Shown here piece by piece: positions 1 to 7,744 of a stretch of DNA of 64,000 nucleotides. Below the pieces are notes generated by a model. The model made no database searches. It was not told where the DNA came from and saw nothing but the letters and a program-made list of their open reading frames with translations. Location of the stretch: the NCBI RefSeq assembly GCF_000720175.1, contig NZ_JOIX01000031.1, positions 1 to 64,000 of the forward strand. Direction: 5' to 3'. The position numbers and the translations under genes were made by a program. Within the stretch, counting starts at the first letter, position 1. Each line of letters opens with the position of its first letter. Origin of the DNA: Streptomyces sp. NRRL S-337 (GTDB taxonomy: Bacteria; Actinomycetota; Actinomycetes; Streptomycetales; Streptomycetaceae).

Positions 1-37
1 GGGGGAGCCCCCCGAGGCTGTGAGTTGGGGCAGGGAT

Positions 38-472
38 CTACGAAGCCGAGCCCTTGGGTTCCGGGTGGGGCGGGATGGTGAGGAGGGGGTGGTAGAGGGA
101 GGTGTCGGGGGGCGCCGATGGGGCGGCCGTTGACGGCTACCCAGGCGTGGGCTCGGAAGGGCTGGGTGCGTAGCCGGTGCACCACTGGGGCCAGCGGCCG
201 CGGAGGCGGCAGAAGAGGGCGGTGGCCACGGAGCGGGGGAGGCAGCCGTTGCCGGCGCAGTGTCTGCTGACCGTGACCACGGTGTGGCGGGCGCGCAGGG
301 CTTCCGGGGCGGTGGCGGGGCGGGCGCCGCGCCGGATGCGTTCCAGCAGGCGGCAGAGCCGGTGCGGGGAGAGGCGGGACAGGGCGCGGGCGGCGGTGAC
401 GGCGCAGTGGGCGGCGCAGCGTTCGCGGACGGTGAGGTGGGCGCGGTTCTCGAAGGAGACGGGGTGGCTCAT
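38..472 (-). pseudogene. Lasso peptide B2 leader peptidase (transglutaminase-like), double frameshift
   Basis: Lasso B2 proteins are cysteine proteases that cut the leader from the precursor before the cyclase closes the ring. The first 100 residues fit the family, with the catalytic Cys in an NGCLPRS motif near residue 75. As written, the frame then breaks after WCTG and meets TAG at 137-139. The next frame encodes RTQPFRAHAWVAVNGRP, which is the expected catalytic-His segment. After the C run at 107-112 the original frame returns and gives PDTSLYHPLLTIPP, ending with TAG at 38-40. One missing base near 170-176 and one extra C would restore about 144 residues, the normal family length. Either the gene is damaged or the sequence has two compensating errors. 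The ATG at 470-472 overlaps the stop of the RRE gene (ATGA). Confidence 0.72.
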
Positions 473-726
473 GGGGTCAACAGCCGGGCGGTGAGCAGGG
501 AGTCCAGCAGGGCCCGGGCGTCGGCCTCGGCGTGGTCGCCGGCGGACGGGTGGCGGGCGCGTAATGCCTCGGCGGCGGTCCGGCAGGTTCCGCCGGTGAG
601 GAGGTGGTCGAGGACGAGGGTGGCGGTCGCGTTCATCTGCCAGTAGCGGCCGGTGCGGGTGTCGAGCAGGACCGTGCCGTCGGCCGCGCGGGTGCTGGTG
701 ACGTGCGGGGCGACTGCGAGGGTCAT
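469..726 (-). CDS. Lasso peptide B1 protein, stand-alone RRE (PqqD-like)
   Basis: This 85-residue protein fits the PqqD-like RiPP recognition element that binds the precursor leader and presents it to the B2 peptidase and cyclase. The segment VLLDTRTGRYWQMNATATLVLDHLL is typical of lasso B1 proteins. Its start codon overlaps the cyclase stop (ATGA at 723-726) and its stop overlaps the B2 start, so cyclase, B1 and B2 look translationally coupled. Codon 55 is TTA (562-564), the rare leucine codon read by the bldA tRNA in Streptomyces, which suggests that translation is limited to late growth. Assignment rests on sequence pattern and context. Confidence 0.85.
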   Translation of the reverse strand: MTLAVAPHVTSTRAADGTVLLDTRTGRYWQMNATATLVLDHLLTGGTCRTAAEALRARHPSAGDHAEADARALLDSLLTARLLTP

Positions 727-3149
727 GGGGTGCCTCGGGCCGGTGCGGAAAGGGGTGGCGCGGGAAACGGTGGCGCGGAGACCGGCGGTGCGGAGACCGG
801 CGGTGTGGGAAACAGCGGTGCGGGGCGGGAGGGGGCGGGACGGGACGGCCCGGGGACGGCCGCCGGGGTGAGTGCGCGGAGCCAGTACTCGGTGGCGAGG
901 GTGGGGTCCAGTGCGCGCAGGGCGTCGGTCCGCGGCTGGAGCGACGTCAGGTGGTGCCGGAGGACGGCGGGTCGGATCAGACCGCGTTCGGCGAGGCGGG
1001 AGTCGTCGCAGAGCGCGGACAGGGCGCCGCGGTGGGCGCGCAGACCGGCGTAGACCTCGGCGCTGTGCTCGCCCTTCGTGCCGCGGCCGAGCACCGCGTC
1101 GGGCACGATGCCGCGCAGCGCACGGGTCAGCAGCGGCTTGTACACGCCGGGCCGGGCGCGGTCGGCGAGCTGGAGGGTGAGCGCCGCGTCGATGACGGCG
1201 TTGTCGAGGAACGGCGCCTCGTAGTCGACGCCGTGCGGGGCGGTGAGGGCGACGGCGCCGCGGACGATCTCCCCGGAGCGGACGGCGGCGCGCACGATGT
1301 CGTGCTGGCAGCGCAGCGGCGCGAACGGTTCGGGTGCCTCGGCGGCGGCCTCGCGCAGCAGCCGGCGGACGGTGGCGACGGCGTCCGGATGTGCCCACGG
1401 CGGCAGGCTGGGCAGGACCTCCCAGTCGGCGCCGCAGATCCGGGGATCACCGCCGGTGGTCACCCGGGAGGCGCTGCCGGCCAGCCAGCGCGGATACGGG
1501 CGGCCGCCCAGCAGCGTGCGCAGGGTCTGGGAGGTCTTCCAGTGGCAGAGGTGGTGCACCGTCCAGGCGCGCCGGGCGGCGGTGCGCAGATCGCTGCGGG
1601 CAAGGGAGTTGAGGGCGGCCGGGCGGTGGGCGAACAGTTCGTCGCCGCCGACGCCGACGAGGTGCAGCCGGGAGCCGCGGGCGGCGACGAGACGGGCCTG
1701 GTGGGCGATCCGGGCGGCCTCCCGGAAGAGGGCGAGGGGGGCGGCCGGGTCGGTGGCGGTGGGGGTCAGGGGGTGGTGGGGCGGGGTGTACCAGGTGGGG
1801 GCGTCGGCGTAGGGGAGGGAGAGGTGGAGCGAGAGGTGTTCGCCCGCCTGGGGCTGTGAGCGCGACCGCGGGCTGTGGCCCGTACTCCTGCCGCTGCCTC
1901 CGCCGCTACCTCTGCCCCTGTCCCTGGCTCTCCCGCTGCTCCCGCCCGGGGTCGTTCCGCTCGGCCTGTACTCGCCCGTCGCGTTTCGCTCGCTCTTGTT
2001 CTTGTCCTTGCCTTTTTCTTTGCCCTTGCCCTGGCCGTGGGTGGTGTCCCCCTCTGTGCGTGGGGTTCGACCGCAGCCGGGGTCTGAGCCTGGGGCGGCC
2101 GACTGTTCGCGTTGGCGTTCGGCGGCGCTCAGGTAGGCCGCGCTGCGGGCGCTCCACATGGTGTCGTCGTTGCCGGGATCGCGGCCCACCCAGGAGGTGG
2201 TGATCAGCCGGACGTCCTCCTGGGCGGCGAGGAAGCACAGGCCGGTGGAGTCGGTGCCGCCGGAGAGGTCGGCGCTGAGGGTGGGACGGGCCGCGGCCTG
2301 GCTCGGAGCCTGGCCTGCCCCGTACGTGGTTCCGCCGGTGGAGGCGCCCGCGGTTCCGCCGGTGGCTCCGCTTGTGGCTCCGCCCGTGGCCCTGCCCGTA
2401 TCGGCCGGCTCGGTCCGCTCGGTCCGCTCGGCCTGGCGTCGGGCGCGGTGGGTGCGGGCCGCTATGGCGTCGCTGAGGGCCTGGCGTACGGTCTCGGCGG
2501 CGCGTTCCAGGGGGACGTCCGGTTCCGGCGGTTGCCACCAACGGGCCACGGTGGGCTGCCCGTTGGCGTCCACGGTGAGGTGGTGGCCTGGGGGGACGGC
2601 CGGTACCGCGCGCCACAGCGGGCGCAGGGCGAGGGGGAGCGGGGCGAACGGGAACAGCAGGCGCAGCGCCAGGGATTCCTCGTCGAGCAGACCGGTGCCG
2701 GGGGCGCCGGGCGGCAGTCCGCCGGTGGCCGCGCTGCGGGCGAGCGCCGCCAGGTTCTGGGGCTGGTTGCCGGCGACGGTGATGCCGCCGATCCGGGCGT
2801 GATGGAGCTGGTGGACCGTCGCGAGGTCGCCCTGACAGCGCAGCTCCGGGCCGACGGCGGCCAGGAGGACGTAGCTGCCGGGGAGTTGGCGGGTGCGCCG
2901 GGCGATGCCGTCGAGGCCGTCGGGACCGTGCAGCAGCCGGGCCAGGGTGTCCGGGCGGGCGGAGGTGGTGCCGAGGAGAACGGCGCGGCGCGGGCCCGCC
3001 TCCGCTGTCAGGATCTGGTCCGCGGACCATCGGCCCACGATCCAGGGGCGGCCCGAGGGGTGGCGGAGGATCTGTGCGGGCGGACCGGCGGGCAGGTGCC
3101 GGCAGAGGGCGTCGGTTGCGGGGTGGTCGGGGAAGACGAGGAAGTCCAC
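723..3149 (-). CDS. Lasso peptide cyclase, asparagine synthetase-like
   Basis: The enzyme activates the ring-forming Asp/Glu side chain of the precursor with ATP and joins it to the amine of core residue 1. It has an AsnB-like N-terminal domain without the catalytic Cys2 of true glutaminases (it starts MDFLVFPD) and an ATP-pyrophosphatase loop SGGTDSTG around residues 296-303. A second typical segment, GVDYEAPFLDN, is followed by a KPLLTRALRG region. At 808 residues it is about 200 longer than usual. The excess is low-complexity sequence: a Gly/Thr/Ala stretch near residues 236-287, a Lys/Arg/Gly/Ser stretch near 347-438, and a Pro/Ala-rich tail with repeated VSAPP units. It lies downstream of the precursor gene and is coupled to B1. 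Confidence 0.88.
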   Translation of the reverse strand: MDFLVFPDHPATDALCRHLPAGPPAQILRHPSGRPWIVGRWSADQILTAEAGPRRAVLLGTTSARPDTLARLLHGPDGLDGIARRTRQLPGSYVLLAAVGPELRCQGDLATVHQLHHARIGGITVAGNQPQNLAALARSAATGGLPPGAPGTGLLDEESLALRLLFPFAPLPLALRPLWRAVPAVPPGHHLTVDANGQPTVARWWQPPEPDVPLERAAETVRQALSDAIAARTHRARRQAERTERTEPADTGRATGGATSGATGGTAGASTGGTTYGAGQAPSQAAARPTLSADLSGGTDSTGLCFLAAQEDVRLITTSWVGRDPGNDDTMWSARSAAYLSAAERQREQSAAPGSDPGCGRTPRTEGDTTHGQGKGKEKGKDKNKSERNATGEYRPSGTTPGGSSGRARDRGRGSGGGSGRSTGHSPRSRSQPQAGEHLSLHLSLPYADAPTWYTPPHHPLTPTATDPAAPLALFREAARIAHQARLVAARGSRLHLVGVGGDELFAHRPAALNSLARSDLRTAARRAWTVHHLCHWKTSQTLRTLLGGRPYPRWLAGSASRVTTGGDPRICGADWEVLPSLPPWAHPDAVATVRRLLREAAAEAPEPFAPLRCQHDIVRAAVRSGEIVRGAVALTAPHGVDYEAPFLDNAVIDAALTLQLADRARPGVYKPLLTRALRGIVPDAVLGRGTKGEHSAEVYAGLRAHRGALSALCDDSRLAERGLIRPAVLRHHLTSLQPRTDALRALDPTLATEYWLRALTPAAVPGPSRPAPSRPAPLFPTPPVSAPPVSAPPFPAPPLSAPARGTP

Positions 3150-3197
3150 GGGATACCTGCCATAAGGGGAGGGGCGTTGCCGCCGGACGGTCGGCCA

Positions 3198-3238
3198 CAG
3201 CCCTGCCGGGACGCGGGGAGTCAGGCCCGGCAGGGCTG
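3198..3238 (-). terminator. Intercistronic hairpin between lasso precursor and cyclase genes
   Basis: A perfect 13-bp stem, CAGCCCTGCCGGG paired with CCCGGCAGGGCTG, with a 15-nt loop, begins 7 nt past the precursor stop codon. There is no T tract. A partial terminator or an RNA-stabilising stem here would raise precursor expression relative to the enzymes, a common RiPP arrangement. That role is inferred. Confidence 0.6.
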
Positions 3239-3245
3239 CCGGTCG

Positions 3246-3413
3246 TCACCACCCGAAGAAGCCGGCCCAGCCGTCCCAGTGGTAGCCGGTGTAGCCGAGC
3301 GTCAGCTCGGTGAAGTTGCCCACCTCGACGAGCTGCGGCGGCTCGTAGTCGGTGGCGGTGGCGGTGGTGCCGGTGATGTCGGGGACGGTCGGCACCTCGT
3401 GCGTGTCCTGCAT
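3246..3413 (-). CDS. Lasso peptide precursor
   Basis: A 55-residue precursor lies 96 bp upstream of the cyclase gene. The leader has the RRE-binding motif YxxPxL (YEPPQL at residues 23-28) and ends in ...FTELTL, which puts Thr at position -2 of the cleavage site, the usual lasso rule. The predicted core is residues 40-55, GYTGYHWDGWAGFFGW. Gly1 and Asp8 would form an eight-residue macrolactam ring, leaving an eight-residue tail rich in Trp and Phe that could act as steric plugs. There are no Cys residues, so a class II lasso fold is expected. The start is supported by an AAGGGAG ribosome site 6 nt upstream. I do not recognise the core as a characterised lasso peptide, but could not search. 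Confidence 0.88.
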   Translation of the reverse strand: MQDTHEVPTVPDITGTTATATDYEPPQLVEVGNFTELTLGYTGYHWDGWAGFFGW

Positions 3414-3647
3414 GGTTCACTCCCTTCGCTCTTCTCCGGGCACGCTCGCGCCGCCTCGCCACGGAACGTGCCCGTGTGATTACTCACCGCGTTCGACGAA
3501 AATGCTGACAGCGTCCCGGCCGCCTGCCATTACCTCGAACGAGTGGTGTCAGGGGGCGTGCGAGGCACTTCGGTGTCACTTCGTCCGGCGTGTACGCCTC
3601 TGCGTCCAGGTCGCTCACGCACAGGGCCGGTGGCGCGTGAGCGCAAG

Positions 3648-3684
3648 GTTTCGCCGCGGTCACGTGCTGCCACGGCGCGGAAAC
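3648..3684 (+). promoter_or_regulatory. Putative GlnR operator upstream of narK
   Basis: Two GlnR-like boxes (consensus GTNAC-n6-GAAAC) lie 50-85 bp before the narK start. The first, on the minus strand, is GTGAC-n6-GAAAC (3648-3663), a full match. The second, on the plus strand, is GCCAC-n6-GAAAC (3669-3684), with one mismatch. GlnR is known to control nitrate uptake in Streptomyces. The rest of the 320-bp gap from 3414 holds the diverging lasso precursor promoter region, in which I see no clear -35/-10 pair. Confidence 0.5.
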
Positions 3685-3733
3685 CCGCCGTCCCTAGCTT
3701 CGTCAGGGAGGACCCGACCCCCTGGGAGGCGCG

Positions 3734-5308
3734 ATGACGGCCGAGGCCGCGGCAGGCACCCGTAGCGACAGCAGTAGCGACAGCAGCATCGAAGGCGGCA
3801 TCGAAAGCGGCAGCGGAGGCCGCAACGGCAGCGACCGCCCTGACGAAAACCGAACGAGCCGTCCGACGTCCGTCCCGGCGTCCGCCCCGACGTCCGATCC
3901 GGCACCCGTGGGCACCACGCCCGGTGGCCGGACGCGGCGGGGCGGGCGGTGGATCGAGCGGTGGGAGCCCGAGGACGAGACGTTCTGGGCGGAGACCGGG
4001 GCGCGGGTGGCCCGGCGGAATCTGGCCTTCTCCGTACTGTCCGAGCACGTCGGCTTCTCCATCTGGAGCCTGTGGTCGGTGATGGTGCTGTTCATGGGGC
4101 CGGAGTACGGATTCGATCCGGCCGGGAAGTTCTTCCTGGTCGCGATCCCGACCCTGGTGGGCGGGGTGCTGCGGGTGCCGTACACCTTCGCGGTGGCGCG
4201 GTTCGGCGGGCGCAACTGGACGGTGATCAGCGCGCTGACGCTGCTGGTGCCGGCGACGGCGGCCGCGGTGGTGATGAAACCGGGCACCTCCTACACCACG
4301 TTCATGGTGGTCGCGGCTCTGGCGGGCGTCGGCGGCGGCAACTTCGCCTCCTCGATGACGAACATCAACTCCTTCTATCCCCTACGGAAGAAGGGCTGGG
4401 CACTGGGCCTGAACGCCGGTGGCGGCAACATCGGCGTACCGGTGATCCAACTGCTGGGGCTGCTGGTGATCGGTACGGCCGGGGCCGCGCAGCCGCGGCT
4501 GGTGCTCGCCGTCTATCTGCCGCTGATCGTGGTCGCGGCGGTGCTCGCGGCGCTGTTCATGGACAACCTGGCGCCGGTCCGGAACGACACCGGAGCGGCC
4601 CTGGACGCCGCCCGGGAGCCGCACACCTGGGTGATGTCGCTGCTGTACATCGGCACGTTCGGGTCGTTCATCGGCTACAGCTTCGCGTTCGGGCTGGTGC
4701 TCCAGATCCAGTTCGCGCGCACGCCCCTCCAGGCGGCGTCGCTGACGTTCATCGGGCCGCTGCTGGGGTCGATGGTGCGGCCGGTCGGCGGCCGGCTGGC
4801 GGACCGGTTCGGCGGCGCCCGGATCACCCTGGGGAACTTCCTGGCGATGGCCCTGGCCACCACGGTGGTCATCTACGCGTCGGCGGCGCGGTCGCTGCCG
4901 GTGTTCCTCGTCGGCTTCATCGCGCTGTTCGTGCTGACCGGGCTCGGCAACGGCTCCACGTACAAGATGATCCCGGGGATCTTCCAGGCGCAGGCGGTCC
5001 GGCGCGGGCTGACCGGGGAGGCGGCCGAGGCCAGCGGGCGGCGGCTGTCGGGGGCGGCGATGGGGCTGATCGGCGCGGTCGGCGCGCTCGGCGGGCTGGC
5101 CATCAACCTCGCCTTCCGGCAGTCGTTCCTGACCACCGGGTCGGGTACGCCGGCCTTCGTGTCGTTCCTGGTCTGCTACGCGGTGTGCACCGTGGTGACC
5201 TGGGCCGTATACCTGCGGCCGGCGGCGCGCGCACGGCGTACGGCGCGGGCCGGCGCGGGTGAGGCGGCCGCGGATGCGGAGCGGCGGCCGGTCCACGCCG
5301 AGGTGTGA
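3734..5308 (+). CDS. narK: Nitrate/nitrite transporter, MFS family
   Basis: A 524-residue NarK/NasA-type permease for nitrate uptake across the cytoplasmic membrane. After about 70 polar, low-complexity residues rich in Ser/Asp/Thr, the protein shows 12 likely membrane segments. The two glycine-rich nitrate signatures are visible as AGVGGGNFASSMTNINSFYP and LNAGGGNIGVPV in the first half and as TGLGNGSTYKMIPGIF in the second. The start is supported by a GGGAGG ribosome site 6 nt upstream. The next gene encodes NnaR, a nitrate/nitrite assimilation regulator, and GlnR-like boxes precede both genes. The unusual feature is the hydrophilic N-terminal extension, which is longer than in enterobacterial NarK. 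Confidence 0.92.
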   Translation: MTAEAAAGTRSDSSSDSSIEGGIESGSGGRNGSDRPDENRTSRPTSVPASAPTSDPAPVGTTPGGRTRRGGRWIERWEPEDETFWAETGARVARRNLAFSVLSEHVGFSIWSLWSVMVLFMGPEYGFDPAGKFFLVAIPTLVGGVLRVPYTFAVARFGGRNWTVISALTLLVPATAAAVVMKPGTSYTTFMVVAALAGVGGGNFASSMTNINSFYPLRKKGWALGLNAGGGNIGVPVIQLLGLLVIGTAGAAQPRLVLAVYLPLIVVAAVLAALFMDNLAPVRNDTGAALDAAREPHTWVMSLLYIGTFGSFIGYSFAFGLVLQIQFARTPLQAASLTFIGPLLGSMVRPVGGRLADRFGGARITLGNFLAMALATTVVIYASAARSLPVFLVGFIALFVLTGLGNGSTYKMIPGIFQAQAVRRGLTGEAAEASGRRLSGAAMGLIGAVGALGGLAINLAFRQSFLTTGSGTPAFVSFLVCYAVCTVVTWAVYLRPAARARRTARAGAGEAAADAERRPVHAEV

Positions 5309-5371
5309 GGCCGGCATGGGGCTGCTGGGGCTGGATATGAGGCCGGTTGCCCGTGGTGGCCGCGCGGCGGC

Positions 5372-5387
5372 GTAACCCGGGGGAAAT
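5372..5387 (+). promoter_or_regulatory. Putative GlnR box upstream of nnaR
   Basis: GTAAC-CCGGGG-GAAAT matches the GlnR consensus GTNAC-n6-GAAAC at nine of ten defined positions. It lies 250 bp before the nnaR start. The gap 5309-5636 otherwise contains short direct repeats of the type ACCTCG/ACTTCGGG (about 5447-5500) and no gene that I can support. Confidence 0.45.
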
Positions 5388-5636
5388 ACTGGAGGACCGG
5401 GCCTGTCATGTGCTGTCGGCAGGCTGGACACCTGCGGACTTCCGGACCTCGACACCTCGACACCTCGGGACTTCGGGACCTCGCACCTCGGGGCCGTGGC
5501 TCCTCGGGGCCCGGGGCCCGGGGCCAGAGATCCGGGGACGTCGGGGTCCCGGGATTCCGGAGCTTCCCCGCCGCCCGGGCCGCGGCGGCGGGGGAGCGCG
5601 AGGCAGCACAACCACTCTGGGCGGAGCGGGACGACC

Positions 5637-6950
5637 ATGCACGATCAGCAGCAACAGGAGCACGACGAGCGGGAGCCGCGGACGGCGCCCGGCCCCGGGC
5701 CGGCAGCGGGAGCCCCGGCGTCCCCGGATGCCCCGGCGTCCGCGGCAGCCTCGGCTTCCCCGGGAGTCGCTGAACCCCCAGACGCCGGCCGGGGCCCCGG
5801 GCCGGCTTCCGATGCTTCCCCTGTGCGCCCGCTGGACGGGTTCACCATCGGGGTGACCGCGGCCCGCCGGGCCGAGGAGCTGGGGGCCCTGCTGGAGCGG
5901 CGGGGTGCCCAGGTGATGCACGCGCCCGCGCTGCGCATCGTGCCGCTGCCGGACGACACCGAACTGCTCGCGGTGACCCGGGCGTTGATCGGTCATGCGC
6001 CGGACGTCGTCGTGGCCACCACGGCCATCGGGTTCCGCGGCTGGATCGAGGCCGCGGAGGGCTGGGGGCTGGGCGAGGCGCTGCGGGACCGGCTGACCGG
6101 TGTCGAAATACTGGCGCGCGGCCCGAAGGTACGGGGCGCGATCCGGGCCGCCGGGCTCACCGAGAAGTGGTCGCCCGCCTCGGAGTCGATGGCCGAGGTG
6201 CTGGAGCGGCTGCTGGCGGAGGGGGTGTCCGGGCGGCGGGTGGCCGTACAGCTGCACGGCGAGCCGCTGCCCGGCTTCGTGGAGGCGCTGCGGGCCGGCG
6301 GCGCGGAGGTGATCGGCGTCCCGGTGTACCGCTGGATGCCGCCGGAGGACCTCGGTCCGGTCGACCGGCTGCTGGACGCGGTGATCGGCGGCGGCCTGGA
6401 CGCGGTGACGTTCACCAGCGCACCCGCCGCCGCGTCGCTGTTGCGCCGGGCCGGTGAGCGCGGCATCCGGGAGGAGGTGCTGGCGGCGCTGCGGCAGGGG
6501 GTGCTGCCCGTGTGTGTGGGGCCGGTGACCGCGCTGCCCCTGGAGGCCGAGGACGTGCCCACGTTCCAGCCCGAGCGTTTCCGGCTGGGGCCGCTGGTGC
6601 AGCTGCTGTGCCGCGAACTGCCCGGGCGCGCACGGCCGTTGCCGGTGGCCGGGCGGCGGCTGGAGATCCGCGGGCACGCGGTCGTGGTGGACGGCGCGCT
6701 GCGGCCGGTGCCGCCGGCCGGCATGGCGCTGCTGCGGGCGCTGGCCCGGCGCCCCGGCTGGGTCGTCTCCCGCGCCGAGCTGCTGCGGGTGCTGCCGGGG
6801 TCGGGGCGGGACGAGCACGCCGTGGAGACCGCGATGGCCCGGCTGCGGGTGGCGCTGGGCGCGCCGAAGCTGATCCAGACCGTCGTCAAGCGCGGCTACC
6901 GGCTGTCGTTGGACCCGCACGCGGACACGGACAAGTACGGCGCGGCGTAA
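5637..6950 (+). CDS. nnaR: NnaR-like regulator: HemD domain fused to winged helix
   Basis: This 437-residue protein has about 60 disordered N-terminal residues rich in Pro and Ala. A uroporphyrinogen-III synthase-like domain follows (from DGFTIGVTAARRAEELGALLERRGA to roughly residue 330). An OmpR-type winged-helix domain sits at the C-terminus (GMALLRALARRPGWVVSRAELL ... VETAMARLRVALG ... IQTVVKRGYRLS). In S. coelicolor this architecture next to narK is NnaR, which works with GlnR to activate nitrite assimilation genes. The HemD part is probably a sensory or vestigial module rather than the housekeeping heme enzyme. The ATG at 5637 is chosen because the coding character starts there; the ribosome site GGAGCGGGA is moderate. 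Confidence 0.85.
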   Translation: MHDQQQQEHDEREPRTAPGPGPAAGAPASPDAPASAAASASPGVAEPPDAGRGPGPASDASPVRPLDGFTIGVTAARRAEELGALLERRGAQVMHAPALRIVPLPDDTELLAVTRALIGHAPDVVVATTAIGFRGWIEAAEGWGLGEALRDRLTGVEILARGPKVRGAIRAAGLTEKWSPASESMAEVLERLLAEGVSGRRVAVQLHGEPLPGFVEALRAGGAEVIGVPVYRWMPPEDLGPVDRLLDAVIGGGLDAVTFTSAPAAASLLRRAGERGIREEVLAALRQGVLPVCVGPVTALPLEAEDVPTFQPERFRLGPLVQLLCRELPGRARPLPVAGRRLEIRGHAVVVDGALRPVPPAGMALLRALARRPGWVVSRAELLRVLPGSGRDEHAVETAMARLRVALGAPKLIQTVVKRGYRLSLDPHADTDKYGAA

Positions 6951-7222
6951 GAGGGTTCACGGACACGGGTTCACGGCCACGGGGGCGGGGAGCCCCGGTT
7001 CAGGCCCCCACGCGCCTCCCGTGCCCCCACCCCCGACGCCCCCCACACCCCGACACCCTCCGCCCCCCACCTCGCCCCCCGAAAAATTTTCTCCCGCCCC
7101 CTGAGCACCCCGCCCGTCCCGTCCGTACTCCTCACCGCAAGTCCGATTCATGGCCAGGTCCCCGGCGATCTTGGGTGATCCGGGCTCTCGACCCGGGAGT
7201 TGGAGTGCGTAAGGATGCCGTC

Positions 7223-7744
7223 GTGGCAGACAGGACGACACCTGACGAGGAGCTCATGCGAGCCCTCTATGACGAGCACGCGGGCCCGCTCCTCGCCTTC
7301 GTCCTGCGACTGGTGGCGGGCGACCGGCACCGCGCGGAGGACGTGGTCCAGGAGACGCTGGTGCGCGCCTGGCGCAACGCCGATCAACTGCAGCGCGCCA
7401 CCGGTTCGATCCGGCCCTGGCTGGTGACCGTGGCCCGGCGGATAGTGATCGACGGGTACCGGAGCCGGAAGGCCAGACCGCAAGAGGTCGATGCGACACC
7501 GCTGGAGACGATGCCGGCCGCCGATGTGATCGACCGGGCGCTGCGCACGATGACGATCTCCGAGGCGCTGAGCGATCTGAGCCAGGCCCACCGAGAGGCC
7601 CTCGTGGAGACGTACTTCAAGGAGCGTACGGTCAACGAGGCAGCGGAGGTGCTGCGCGTACCCGCAGGGACCGTGCGGTCCCGGGTCTTCTACGCGCTGC
7701 GCTCCCTGAGGCTCTCGCTCGAGGAACGAGGAGTGACGGAGTGA
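7223..7744 (+). CDS. sigU: ECF RNA polymerase sigma factor, SigU-like
   Basis: A 173-residue ECF sigma factor. Region 2 is seen in ELMRALYDEHAGPLLAFVLRL and AEDVVQETLVRAWRN. Region 4 is seen in LSQAHREALVETYFKERTVNEAA and VPAGTVRSRVFYALRSL. The GTG at 7223 is preferred over the one at 7205 because AAGGA lies 7 nt upstream of it. The anti-sigma gene overlaps the stop (GTGA). In S. coelicolor the orthologue affects differentiation and secretion when released from its anti-sigma factor. The preceding 272-bp gap shows no clear ECF promoter. Confidence 0.9.
   Translation: MADRTTPDEELMRALYDEHAGPLLAFVLRLVAGDRHRAEDVVQETLVRAWRNADQLQRATGSIRPWLVTVARRIVIDGYRSRKARPQEVDATPLETMPAADVIDRALRTMTISEALSDLSQAHREALVETYFKERTVNEAAEVLRVPAGTVRSRVFYALRSLRLSLEERGVTE

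Noticed and set aside
3302..3487. 61-codon minus-strand frame overlapping the lasso precursor
   Set aside because: It is Pro-rich with no leader motif and is out of frame with the precursor, which has the correct motifs and a good ribosome site.
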